From positions 101,277,001 to 101,341,000 of the forward strand of contig NC_133026.1 in NCBI RefSeq assembly GCF_048771995.1: a DNA stretch of 64,000 nucleotides, read 5' to 3'. The notes under the pieces were generated by a model. The model was not told the DNA's origin and did not search any database. It saw nothing but the letters and a program-made list of their open reading frames with translations. Shown piece after piece: positions 41,301 to 51,229 of this stretch. The first letter of the stretch is position 1. Every line of letters starts with the position of its first letter. The position numbers and the translations under genes were made by a program. The stretch comes from Taeniopygia guttata (lineage: Eukaryota; Chordata; Aves; Passeriformes; Estrildidae).

Positions 41301-41521
41301 CAGAAGGTGTCGTCGGTGAACCGCTCCATAAGGCTGGTCTTGCCCACCCCCCGCGACCCGATGATGATCACCTGCAGCTTGAAGTCGGCCGGGCGCGGCG
41401 GCTGCTTCCTGCGGCGGGACTGCCCCCCCGAGAGCGCCGGCGACCCCGCCGCCGAGCCCGCCCCGAGGTCCAGCCCGCCGCCCCCCGCCCTGCGCTGCGG
41501 CAGCCCCGAGCCCGGCTCCAT
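20223..41521 (-). CDS. RAB12: Rab12 small GTPase, complete six-exon coding sequence
   Basis: Rab12 is a prenylated Rab GTPase of recycling endosomes and lysosomes; family work links it to transferrin receptor degradation, autophagy and LRRK2 signalling. The coding sequence is the join of 41278-41521, 30140-30200, 22248-22386, 21638-21727, 20618-20722 and 20223-20336, all minus strand, with GT/AG at every junction, giving 250 residues. Visible motifs: P-loop GSRGVGKTS at residues 55-63, switch I Thr80 in STVGVDF, DTAGQE at 103-108, NKLD at 161-164, EASAK at 190-194, and a terminal Cys-Cys (249-250) for double geranylgeranylation. Human Rab12 is 244 residues as I recall it; the extra six lie in the Gly/Ala-rich N-terminal tail. 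No frameshift or lost motif is seen. The start at 41521 was chosen because MEPG followed by QRRAGGGG matches the known Rab12 N terminus; an in-frame upstream extension is open but lacks family support. Identification is from recognition of the protein, not a database search. Confidence 0.97.
20618..20722 (-). CDS. RAB12: RAB12 coding exon 5: G5 motif and C-terminal helix
   Basis: A 105 nt exon of 35 whole codons (residues 179-213). It reads [20 protein letters not shown] and then the alpha-5 helix through [15 protein letters not shown] (190-194) is the G5 motif. The acceptor CCATCAG|TTT has a good pyrimidine run and the donor is AAG|GTAAAA. Confidence 0.97.
21638..21727 (-). CDS. RAB12: RAB12 coding exon 4: G4 guanine-specificity motif
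   Basis: A 90 nt exon of 30 whole codons (residues 149-178), from [16 protein letters not shown] to TRQQGEK. It contains the NKLD motif (161-164) that reads the guanine base. The acceptor is TTGCAG|TAT and the donor AAG|GTAAGG. It is flanked by introns of 520 nt (exon 3 side) and 915 nt (exon 5 side). Confidence 0.97.
22248..22386 (-). CDS. RAB12: RAB12 coding exon 3: switch II
   Basis: This 139 nt exon completes Trp102 and encodes residues 103-148. It begins with the G3 motif DTAGQE and continues through [16 protein letters not shown], the YDIT strand and the [10 protein letters not shown] helix. Ser112 in FNSIT aligns with the switch II serine of mammalian Rab12 (Ser106 in human) that LRRK2 phosphorylates. 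The acceptor is CTTAG|GGAC and the donor AAG|GTATGC. Confidence 0.97.
24169..24184. repeat. (AT)n microsatellite
   Basis: About 8 AT units in RAB12 intron 2. Confidence 0.9.
28026..28407 (+). mobile_element. CR1 LINE, 3' fragment in RAB12 intron 2
   Basis: The sequence follows the CR1 3' region: TTAGCCTGGAGAAGAGGAGG, then GGGGAGACCTTGTCAGTCTC, GAGTTCCACTAGGGGAGGTTT and GGAACAGGCTGCCTAGGG, ending with ATTCTGTGA. It is 5' truncated, as most CR1 copies are, and lies antisense to RAB12. The divergence looks moderate. Confidence 0.93.
30140..30200 (-). CDS. RAB12: RAB12 coding exon 2: switch I to beta strand 3
   Basis: A 61 nt exon, too short to appear as a long open frame, encoding the end of Gly82, residues 83-101 ([19 protein letters not shown]) and two bases of Trp102. 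The acceptor TATAG|GT and donor TG|GTAAGT are canonical, and the phases fit exon 1 (one base) and exon 3 (one base). It lies about 11 kb from exon 1 and 7.8 kb from exon 3. Confidence 0.96.
37130..37151. repeat. (AT)n microsatellite
   Basis: About 11 AT units in RAB12 intron 1, followed by further AT-rich imperfect units. Confidence 0.9.
38104..38135. repeat. Perfect 11 bp inverted repeat in RAB12 intron 1
   Basis: TAAAGGGACTC and its exact complement GAGTCCCTTTA flank a 10 base loop, followed by an AT-rich run. Transcribed on either strand it would form a stable hairpin. Confidence 0.85.
41246..41265. repeat. (GGGAC)4 tandem repeat beside the exon 1 donor
   Basis: Four perfect GGGAC units (GTCCC on the gene strand) beginning 12 nt into RAB12 intron 1. 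Confidence 0.9.
41278..41521 (-). CDS. RAB12: RAB12 coding exon 1: N-terminal tail and P-loop
   Basis: This 244 nt exon encodes residues 1-81 plus the first base of Gly82. It holds a low-complexity Gly/Ala/Pro tail, a basic [16 protein letters not shown] stretch, beta strand 1 with the P-loop (55-63), and the switch I region to STV. The donor is G|GTAAGG at 41277-41276. The whole exon is very GC-rich and lies inside the CpG island. The start codon context has G at +4 but C at -3, so it is only moderate by Kozak rules. A short uORF ends on this start codon (see its own entry). Confidence 0.96.
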
Positions 41522-41532
41522 CAGCGGTGCAT
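41521..41532 (-). promoter_or_regulatory. Minimal uORF (Met-His-Arg-stop) overlapping the RAB12 start
   Basis: On the gene strand ATG CAC CGC TGA occupies 41532-41521, and its stop shares the A of the main start codon in the arrangement TGATG. The same frame is also open further upstream from an ATG at 41718 (65 codons). Ribosomes that translate either would terminate exactly on the RAB12 AUG, so the main start may depend on leaky scanning or reinitiation. This holds only if the transcript starts upstream of these ATGs. Confidence 0.5.
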
Positions 41533-41960
41533 GCGGCGGCGCCGCGCTCCCTCCCCGCCCTCCCCGCCACCGGCTCCGACCACTGCGAGGCACGGGGAGG
41601 AGGGGGCAGCGAGGACGAGACGCGGCCGCCGCCCGGCCCTGCCCGAGGGGAACGGGAACAGCCACAGGAACGGGAACTGCGCTGCCGCCGAGAGCGGCGC
41701 GCCCAGGCCCGCGCCCACCGGCGCAGCGCCCTCTGCCGCGCCGGAGCCGCGGCCGGGCCGAGCCGCAGCGCCGGGGCCGGAGCGCCCGCCCGTCCTGCCC
41801 CGGCAGCGGCTCGGGGAGTGTGGCTTCGGGGTCAGCCTTGCCCCGGCCCCCTCTTGGCGTGACCCGCAGCCAGATCTTAGTGCGAGCTCCCAGTGGGAGC
41901 TGCCTCTGCCGGGACGGAGAGGTCTCCATGCTCCTTTAGGGATTGGAGTATTGCTCTTAC

Positions 41961-42340
41961 GAGTAAAGGCTGAGGGAGTTGGGCTTGTTTAGCCTCAAGA
42001 AGAGACGACGGAGAAGGTGTGTAAGGAGGGGTCCCAAGAAGATCAGGCTGTTCTCCTTGGTGCTGAGAAATAGGACAAGGGGCAACGAGGGAAGCGGATG
42101 CACAGAAAGTTCCACCTGAACGTGAAGAAGAATTTTTCACTCTGCAGTGACCGTGCACTGGAACAGGTTGCCCAGAGGGATGTGGAGTCTCCCTCAGTGG
42201 AGATAATAATCAAGACCGCTCCAGACACAATTCTGTGCACTGTGCTGTAGCACGACCCTGCTTGAGCAGGGAGGTTGGACCAGATGACCCCCTGTGGACC
42301 TTCCCTACATGACCTGCTCTGTAGTTCTTGATTTTGTGAT
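41961..42340 (+). mobile_element. CR1 LINE, 3' fragment next to the RAB12 CpG island
   Basis: It reads through CR1 3' motifs: GGGCTTGTTTAGCCTCAAGA, AAAGTTCCACCTGAACGTGA, GAAGAATTTTTCACTCTGCA, CTGGAACAGGTTGCCCAGAG, GGAGGTTGGACCAGATGACC and a tail near GATTTTGTGATT. It is 5' truncated. Its start is about 440 bp upstream of the RAB12 start codon, on the opposite strand. Confidence 0.93.
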
Positions 42341-42743
42341 TGTCTAGTTTTGTCTCACCTAAATTTACCTTCAGGTGGTCAAGCAGATCTCAGCCCTGGG
42401 TGGACTCCCTCTGTGTGGTAGCACACACGGCTCTGGGGTCGTCCAGGGATGGATTTCACTGTCAGATTTCTGAACCTGGTACCCACTTGCTCCTGGGCAC
42501 TGACCTCTTCATAACAACCACCTGTGCCAGCTCAGTTATTCAAATTCCAAGCAAAGGAAAATACAGATGTAGAAGTAGTGTAATAAATCATCGTAGTGAT
42601 TTTAATAAATCATAAAGTAGTGTAATAAATATGAGGGAAAAATCATCGGGATCAGTGTTGCTCATTGTAGTTTTTGAAGAAATTTCTTATCTCTCCAAGC
42701 TCTGAGGACCTAGAGTTCAGAGAATACAGATTTTTCAGATGCA

Positions 42744-42912
42744 GCAGAATCATAAAATGACCTGGGTTCAAAGGGACCTTCAAGATCATCTAATTCCAAT
42801 CACACTGCTGTGGGCAGGGACAACTTTCACTAGACCAGGTTGCTCAGAACTCCATTTAACTTGGCCTCGAGCAATTACAGGCCTGAAGCATCCACAGCTT
42901 CTCTTCCAGACA
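42744..42912 (-). mobile_element. CR1 LINE, short 3' fragment
   Basis: On the plus strand it is the reverse complement of a CR1 tail: CAGAATCATAAAATGACCTG, GGGACCTTCAAGATCATCTA, CACTAGACCAGGTTGCTCAG and CATCCACAGCTTCTCTTCC. Only about 170 bp remain. Confidence 0.9.
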
Positions 42913-45900
42913 TAGGAAGGATTAATGGTTTTAAGAGAATCTGAAATCTACATGTAGGATAAAGTATTATGAATGTGAGAAGCATGAACAGTCAAAGCTG
43001 GTGTCGATGTGAGAACATTCGGTCCTATTTCCTAGATTCTCACTACCATTTTTAAGCTAAGAAAAATTGTCAAGGGTATGTGAAACTACAGGCATGTTTA
43101 GGAAACCACTGCCATACAGGAATGATTTTCTCAATAGCTAATTTTCTTGCCCAAGTGAGGCTATTTGATAGTGAGGGTAAATTTCCTAGAACAACAAACA
43201 AACAAAAATAGAAAAAAACCCAAGCACAAACCCACAAATAAGCAAATTAAAAAAAAAACACAAACAAAATGAGAACTGGAACTAGGTGGTTCTAGTTAGT
43301 GGCATTTTTCTTAATTGCCACCAATTTTCATTACAAGAAAAACTGTCAGTTCTTCAAACAAGTAGAATGGTCTAAACCTTAAAGCAAACTAACAAGACCA
43401 TAAAAATCCCAACACTTCTTGTGCATTACACTCACCCCACCCTCTCCATACTGTTATATGTAATGCTATAATTAGCTATTTGAAGGGGCAGCTCATCATT
43501 GAGGGTGAATTAATCTACCAAATACAGCATCATAACAAGATAACCGTTTTGGTTTTAGTTGGGTTTTTTAACCCTTAGGTCCATACTATAGAATTATAAT
43601 GTTCTTCCAAATCTCTAACTCTGATATATCCTCAAGACTCCTGTTTCTCCTGAAGGGTGCAGGCCACTAGGTATGTTGTAGGCTGGTCCTGCACATTCAT
43701 TATTGGTCATTAGAGTAGCCTCAGTTCCACATGTTATTTTGTGTGCTACCAATTCACTTTCAAACAAGGTAGGTCAAGCAAATCTCTGCTGAACACCCTA
43801 TTCCTGTACCTCCACACAGATATTCAGCAACATTAATATTTTCAGTCCTTCAGTAAATGAACTGAACTGTGAATACCAGGCTTTAATTGCATAGTCTTGA
43901 GTGGTTTGCATAATTTGTTCAGCATAAGAGCATTTTCCTGATTAGTCCACAGCTGCAGAGAACCTGCAAACGTGAAATGTATTCCTCTGTGCCCCCAGTC
44001 TGTTGCCAGCCATTGCCACTCTTCCTTTTTACATTTTTGGCTATTTGGTGGGGTCATCTCGGTAAGCATGCATATATTTTTCATGTTAGCTAGTTCCTGG
44101 AATTCAGACCTTTCCTTCAGTATCTGTCACCATTCACTATGTAACTGCTCTTAGTTTTATAAAGAGATTTATATTGGTGTGGTTCATACACTTTCCCTAA
44201 ATGGGAGCATGTACATATGAGGTACTAAGTGTATGTGCATCAGTAGAATCTTACCAACATATATACATAAGAATATACTGATATTACTATATAAAAAGCT
44301 TTGGTGAAGCTGTACAACTTTAATGGATATCCTGATGTGCACTTCAACTCATTTATAAACACAAATAAAAGGTGAACATGGGGGAAAAAACCCCAATCAA
44401 AAAATAGCTCAAAAAAAAGAGAAAGAGATGGGATTTTGATTTCCTTGTAATTGTTTGTTGAAAAATAATCGATGTGCTAGTAGGTAGTGTAGTCTGAGTT
44501 GCTATGTTTTCATTACAAATTAAATTGGTATTGGCCAGCAGGAAAAAGGTTGGAGAACACACAGGGTTGCTACAGCAGCAGAGATGAATAGAAAAACAGC
44601 TTCTATCCTCTTGAAAAGCAAAGAAACAGAAGGGGAAAATAGTCCCCAAACCACTAAGCCTCTCATTTTATTAATAAGCATATGTATGGAAAAAAGGGCT
44701 ATTTTAATACATGGTTCAGCTGTGCTCTTAGGGCAAACTCTAGCTAAAATTTTCATCCCTCCTCTGCATCCTAGACACTCTTAGGACAGCCAGCACATGT
44801 ATTTAGAAATGTGAAGGGAGGCTTGGTTCAATGTGGGGAGCTGCTTGGAGATGTCACTTTGTGTCTGTACATTGAATTTTCACTGTACAGCCTTTAGTAT
44901 ATGTCCCCTATATGTCATCTGTCATGCCTCAGGCCTAAACTCTTCCTTTTCATGCAGGTTGTTTTTGCCTTCTGCTACATCTTGTGCTCTTCTAGATTTG
45001 ATACAGGTGGAATTTATTTCAAGAGAATTATTTAAAAGAAAATACATTAAATATTCCTTTGGAGAGAGTGGGGGCAGAGCAGGGCTGGTTGGATAGATCA
45101 GCTTCTCTGGCTGTCAAACACAGTCTCTCTAAGCTTAAAGGATATTGATGGAATATTGACTGGCTGGTCACTGTTCCGGTGGAAGGAATCTTGCTACTCA
45201 GTTGACTACAACAGTATAGTTAATTTGAATGTCTCTTTAATTAATCTTTCTCACAGGCTGTTCTGCAATACTTATGCCATCACATCTGAGCTATGTTACT
45301 GTTATAATTTATTTGTCTTTTCAGTGCACATCTAAAGGGATACTGTTATGTCCACGGGTGGGAAAGTGAGGCCTTGGTATTTTTGGCTGTGTGCTCTTTG
45401 AAACTGATTGCAAAAATTTAAGATGGTTATCTCATGTGTTAAGTCTTGAGGATTTCCTTCATAAACTGCTTGGAATATACTGTTTTGGCAAGGATGGCAA
45501 GAAGATTTTTAAGATAATGGCAGTCAAAATGAACACAAGACGGGGATTAGAAGCTTATGATGCCAGACTTGTCTACAAGTGGGATTCCAAAGGCTTCTGC
45601 TACATTGGAAAATTTATAACACTTCAGAAGAGTGATCCAAGAAATAGTAGTCTTGACCTACGTTGGAAGAAATGCTAAGCACGGGGGTACAGCTAACATC
45701 TTACCCAGAGAGCTCAAAGTTTTATAGAGCTTCTTCAAGGTGCATAGCAGAATGCAGATTGTCCCTCCCAGAATAATATCCTAAGACAATCTCTTTTCAA
45801 ATATAAATTAAGTCAGTGGCTTTTGTTAGCTTCATTGATCCTCTTTTTACCACATGAGCTTGTGAAAAGATATCTATCTGCAACTTCTTTTTTTCCACTT

Positions 45901-46584
45901 CTATATTTTTTACCAAAAGAAGCAATTACCTTTTCTCTCCTGTTTTCAGAAACTTCATCAACTCTGAATATTTTCCCCTTGTAGTTCAGTGGTCCACTGT
46001 GATTCGCATGTGAGTATTATATGCGAGTTCCCATGTGAGTTTTATATGTACTCTTTGAACAGCTTTATTCTGAGCAAGAAACCTCCTTTTAAATGTTTGT
46101 TCCTTTCAAGGCTTGAATATTTTATTTACTGTGTGAGTGCACAGAAAGAGACTTCTACCTAGGCCAAGAACCCATTTTGAGATTTCAAAATTAGCAATTT
46201 TGAGTGATGTCACACCCTGCTTTATTTCCTTAGTATTTTTTCTCCTTTTATAATTCAATATTAGCATTATTTCCTCATATTTAATTTTATTAGCCTAATT
46301 TTTGAGAAATTCCTTACATATGTGGAATATTTATCATCCAGTGTCACCATGTCAAATTGAGTATGATTAAATCCAACAAGAAAGAAAATAAAAATTAGGA
46401 AAAGTCCTGCTGTAAACAACTTTGAAAATTCTTTATTGTACTATCAGTTTTAATCAGGTCTTCTCATTTATTTCAGTTAGGCCAGGAGTTTGGCCTTCTG
46501 GTTGTACATTTGAATTTGAACAATAACAATAAAAGGATTTTATGTGAGGGAGGGACTTTCTTACTAGCACCATTAGTGTGAGGG
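42913..46584. other. Intergenic upstream of RAB12
   Basis: AT-rich, without a recognised gene apart from the weak open frame at 45391-45678. A 16 bp direct repeat AAGTAGTGTAATAAAT just before it (42573-42588 and 42615-42630) is separated by one short AT-rich unit. Confidence 0.6.
45391..45678 (+). other. Unrecognised 95-codon open frame
   Basis: An ATG-to-stop frame of 95 codons in AT-rich intergenic sequence. It encodes a basic, Lys-rich peptide with GIYCFGKDGKKIFKIM and YKWDSKGFCYIGKF, matching no family I know. No promoter, splice sites or repeat match were noted. More likely chance than gene. Confidence 0.12.
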
Positions 46585-46763
46585 TTAATAGGCTGCATTC
46601 TGATCACTGTCACTTCTGAGTAGGTTTTCGTTTAACACGTCTTGCACATAGGGAACAGCTTCACACATGTAATCCATGCCTGTCTTCACGCAGAAGTGAA
46701 CAGCTTTCCACATCTTATTGGAAACCAAATTAACTTCTACATATGCAGGGAATCTTGGGAGAA
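46585..46763 (-). CDS. Unassigned candidate terminal exon (speculative)
   Basis: A minus-strand frame of 58 residues and a TAA stop at 46585-46587. It starts just after a good acceptor (CTTCTCCTGCTTACTTCCAG ending at 46764) and is followed by AATAAA signals at 46467-46472 and 46432-46437, 110-150 nt past the stop. The peptide has balanced, protein-like composition (for example KMWKAVHFCVKTGMDYMCEA, then VPYVQDVLNENLLRSDSDQN). I do not recognise the family, found no partner exon upstream, and a frame of this length can occur by chance. It could be the end of a lineage-specific gene or noncoding transcript, or nothing. Confidence 0.2.
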
Positions 46764-48574
46764 CTGGAAGTAAGCAGGAGAAGCAGACACTCAACCTTCA
46801 TTTTTCAACAAATCTGGGGATGCAGAATACCTAATACCCTTTAGCTATTGCCATGGGTTTGTGTGGTCTACCATAGGAACTCTGGTCTGTCCTGTTAAGG
46901 TAAGCAGGGCCCCATCCCAAGTGCAAGTCTGTCTTTGGACTACATTTTGTTGATTTCTTGGTTCACAGAAAAATGTTAATTGACATTTATAAAATCAAAC
47001 TGGTGCTTAATTTTTTTTTTGTTGTGGTTGAAGTTTCCAATAAAGTTCTTAAGTACACGAAAAATTTTGCAGAGCAATTTTCTTGATACAAGCATATCTA
47101 CCTCAGTCCTGTTTCTATCAATGCTCCAAGTAAAATATATTTGCTATTGAAATGAGAAACTCGGTAAAGTGCAAAAAATAAATTCTGAAGATAAACAGAA
47201 CTACAAAAAAATTCCTAGATTAAAATTAAAGCTAATGATCCAATAATCTCTGACTACTGTAATATGATAAAATGTGAAACAAACCTTTGAAGTATGCAAT
47301 CTTATGGAGCTCAGGTTGCTATAATAAGGTTGTCTGACCAGATTTTCTCCTTACTTTTAATTCTGCACTTTTCTGAGTGATTTCAGAGAGCTGTTGTTAG
47401 ATATTTTTCAAAATTTTGATTCATTTAAAGAGAAATAAATTCTGAGGTTTGATAATCAATATTGCTAACTATTGTGATTAACTTGAAGGCCTTGATTTAA
47501 ATATGGAAGGATTACAACTAGATGAAGACATTAAAATACTTTTCTCACTATAAGGAGTAGAAGATTTTTTTATAAAGCATGAGGTCTGTATATGGGTTGC
47601 CTTTATCGTAAGCAATAACTTTTAAAAACTCAAGAGTTTTTTCTTGTATTTTTCTGTGAAATAGTAAAGGATAAATTCACTCTAGATGAAGATCTAGATC
47701 CCAGAGAAAGTCAGAATTAACTGTTAAGAAAATGATCTGTTTATGCATTTCAAGACCACTAGGTGCTGCCTATTCACTGCAGCAAATGTTACAGTCTCTT
47801 TTATAGTGAGTTAGAGGAATTATGTGAATTATTCATAGTATCAAACTGAATTTAAGACCTTTTGCCTCCCATTGTAATCCAAATAACTGAGAATAAAGCT
47901 AAAAAATATGTTATAGGGCTTATGTTGTCTAGTCAAGAGAAGCATTTCCTTGTCCACTTAGTTTTGAGCCCTCAATTACTGACATGGTGTATAAAAGGTA
48001 TCAAGAAAATCCGGCAAAAAGCCTTTGCAGTGTTTTAAGAAAGGAGAACACCTAAAAAGGCCTCTCATATTCTAGTCTGACTGGCATAGAAGGGATTTAC
48101 TGTCAGGCAATTACTGAAAATTGAAAAATGTAATTAAGGTTCACTTAAAAGTTTATAATCTCACTTCAGCTCTGATGCTCATTATCATCTTAAATGCGAC
48201 AGCTATTGTTTTATAAACAACATGGGAAGAGCTGGTTTCTTACAGTTAACAGTCAATCCTTCCTAATATGTTTCATTACTTGCTAATTCTGTACATGCAA
48301 CTGCAGATTAATAACAGACAGGAGCAGAAGAATAGATTTTTCTGCTTGGTTATAATAGAAAAAAAAAAAATCAGATTTCTAGCTTTAAACAAACAAGCCT
48401 ATCCAGGATAGTTGTAAATAATTCTTAAGAATGAAATGCCAAGAACAATCACAGCACGTGAGTCACCTATCCACAGACAAATGGAAGTTCATGACTGCAT
48501 CAAATTTCATGGAAACAGTTGTGGTTTCACTGGTTTTGACAAACCTGTATTTCTGTGTTCTACCAGATGGACAG
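46764..48574. other. Intergenic, nothing recognised
   Basis: AT-rich sequence with no exon, repeat family or RNA gene identified. Confidence 0.6.
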
Positions 48575-49369
48575 CAATATGAAGTTCAACACTAACTGTA
48601 TGACGTTAAACAAGGACCAGTGCTGGTTTCTGCAGCCGGAGCAGGGCAACCTTGGATGAATGTACAGCCTGGGGAATGAGAACAGTGCCAGGGAAAGGAA
48701 CTTCGAATTCTTGGTCATTGGCAAGTTGAACATGAGTCAGCAGTGCAGCAAAGAGGGCCAGCTCTCTCCTGGGGGCACCAGGCACAGCATCACCAGCTGG
48801 GCAAGCGAGGGGATTGTCCCACTCTGCTCTGAGCTGGGGCAGCCTCACCTCCAGTGCTGTGTGCAATTTTGGGAGCTACAATATAGGAAAGATATGGAGC
48901 TCTTAGAGAGCGCCCAAAGGAGGGTCAAAAGCATAGTGAAGGGCCTTGAGGAGAAGCTGCATGAGGAGTAGCTGAGGTCACTTGGTCTGTTCAGCCTGGA
49001 GAAGAGGAGGCTGAGGGGAGACCTCATTGCAATGTACAGCTTCCTTGTGAGGGGAAGAGGAGGGGCAGGCACTGATCTCTGCTCTGTGCTGACCAGTGAC
49101 AGGATCTGGGGGAATGACATGAAGTTGTGTTAGGGGAGGTTTAGGTGGATATCAGGAAAAAGTTCTTCACAGAGAGGATGGCTGGGCACTGAAACAGGCT
49201 CCCCAGGGAAGTGGTCACAGCACCAAGCCAGACAGAGTTCAAGAAGCATATGGACAGTGCTCTCCATGCACATGATATCACTCTTGGTTTGTCTTGTGCA
49301 GGGCCAGGAGCTGGACTTCGATGATCCCTGTGGGCCACTTCCAACTCAGGACATTCTGTGATTCTGTGA
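48575..49369 (+). mobile_element. CR1 LINE, about 0.8 kb 3' fragment
   Basis: A well-preserved CR1 3' region running from TGAAGTTCAACACTAACTG through GTACAGCCTGGGGAATGAGA, CCAGTGCTGTGTGCAATTTT, CCTGGAGAAGAGGAGGCTGA, GGCTCCCCAGGGAAGTGGTC and AACTCAGGACATTCTGTGAT, ending in a doubled ATTCTGTG unit at 49353-49369. The open frames at 48606-49344 on both strands belong to it. It is the least diverged CR1 in the window by eye. Confidence 0.95.
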
Positions 49370-51132
49370 CTAGTTCAGATATAAATATGGGACAAGAAAT
49401 AGAATTAAAGATATTTTGTCTATATTAGCATATTATGATAAATGAAATATTGAAATAAAATATGCAGTATGCAGAAAGCCTGGTCATTGTTACTATGTGT
49501 GTTTGATACCACTTTCTCTTTTCTAATGAAGAAGAGATCATTTTTCCTTTGACTCAACTAGACCATTTTTCAGTAGAAAGAATAATAAAGATGTGAAACT
49601 AACGCTGAAAAGTAGAACTAAGTATTATCAAAAATTTTGGGAAGATTTAGAAAAAAAATTGCAGAAGTGTGATTGTTTTCTTCATGTCAGTGCAATGACT
49701 CTAAGAATGAAGCTGTATGCACATTATTTTCAAAGTCTGGAAAAAAAAGTAATGCTTGAATAAACAATGCAATGAAGAAAATTAGTAGTCTAGGTGAAGA
49801 GATTCACCACTTCTATAAAATATCTCTCTATTAATACTTCATGTAAAGATTGTCATAAGAGAACATATATTTAGGTGACAGACAGCCCAAAGGAACAACG
49901 TCACGGTAAGAGCATGGGTAAGATTTTGAAACAAAGTTTAGAAACCATGAACTCCCTGTATGTTCAACTTTTGCTTTCCCCTCTTTTTATTTGCAAGGTG
50001 CAAGTCATATACCCCAGAACAATTTTGTGATCTAGAAAATTTAACATGAATCAAAACACTCTCAGTGTTCTATTTTTCAGTGGTAAATCCCAAATCCATT
50101 TAAGCTAATGGGAGGTTAGTTTTTTCCATCTGTAATTTCAGTACAGTGAAAACCCATCTGTTTCATTTTAACCACTAGCTGAAAAGTGCAGGTTGCTACC
50201 AGTTGTGTGGAACAGGCAATATATTCTCATCCATGTTTCTGAAACCCTTGTTTTTCACAGCCACTGCCAGGTTTGGGGCCATCCAGTCAGTCTCCTCTGC
50301 TGCAGATTTCCTCTCCTTTTTCAGAGCAAGAGACTTGGCATTCACTATTCATTCACACTGGCGGCACTGTGTAATATTCACTAGGTAGAGTCAAAACAAA
50401 AATGTTATGTACTGGAGGTGGGAAGTGGTCCACTTTGAGCCCATGCTTTTTTTCCCAGCAGTAAAAATGAGAATGATTTGGGGAACACTCTAATGGCTTG
50501 CATAATTTCTTTCTCTAGAGATCTGCCAGAAAAGCAGCTTTTTATGATGTCTGGGGTTTGGAAGACACACTGGGACAGAGCCTGCCCCAGTGATCAGCTG
50601 TGTGGGGTCAAAGCTTTAAATTCTAAATTCCTGAAAACCATCAGTTATTTAATGGTATTATTTTTCAGCTATGCATGCCAAGTCTGACCAAAGGACCTGC
50701 TTAGTGAATGTCACTGTTTAGAACTTTATGTGTAAATAGCAGACTTGTGTCTGATCACACAGTTGCCCAAGTTACAAGGTTGAGACTTTTATTTGTAGGG
50801 AAGGTGTCTTCTTTATGACAATCATGATAAGATCACCACAACAAACATCTCACTTTCCAGATGGGACAGTACATTTACTCTACCTGAGGAAGGTAGAAAG
50901 GAGAATATATAAGCATCTTTTAAAACTAAATATATTTATATCAATGATTAATGTGCTGTAAAGTTCTTCTTGAAATAGTATTAAATAACACTAATTTTCA
51001 AATTAACTTGGAAACCAGAGGACACACCAGTGAGGATTTCCAGCATTATTTTAGAGAAAGGGAAGGAAACGTGAGATGTACTTATTTGCTTAAATCCCAT
51101 GCAATGTGAAAAAAATCCCAAACATACAAAGT

Positions 51133-51155
51133 AAAAAAAAAAAAAAAAAAAAAAA
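51133..51155. repeat. Poly-A tract
   Basis: An uninterrupted run of about 23 A, with no processed pseudogene or SINE recognised upstream of it. Confidence 0.9.
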
Positions 51156-51229
51156 TTTGTTAACAATAACAAAATAAACTGTCAATAAGTGTTGTTTTAC
51201 GGAAAGTAGAACTTTTGAAACAGTCGAGT

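Larger units (their letters stand above)
41030..41900. promoter_or_regulatory. CpG island and promoter region of RAB12
   Basis: A sharp rise to very GC-rich, CpG-dense sequence, in contrast with the AT-rich rest of the window. It covers RAB12 exon 1, the start of intron 1 and roughly 380 bp upstream of the start codon, the standard arrangement for a broadly expressed housekeeping-type promoter. No TATA box is evident. GC-box-like runs of G/C are frequent, but no transcription start site can be placed from sequence alone. A CR1 tail begins about 60 bp beyond its outer edge. Confidence 0.9.

Noticed and set aside
41006..41992. Long overlapping open frames (up to 328 codons) on the plus strand across the CpG island
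   Set aside because: They are opposite RAB12 exon 1 in very GC-rich DNA, where stop codons are rare. The Arg/Pro/Gly/Ala-rich translations match no protein.
48606..49344. Several 60-100 codon frames on both strands
   Set aside because: They fall inside a CR1 3' region, which is noncoding or degraded ORF2 sequence.
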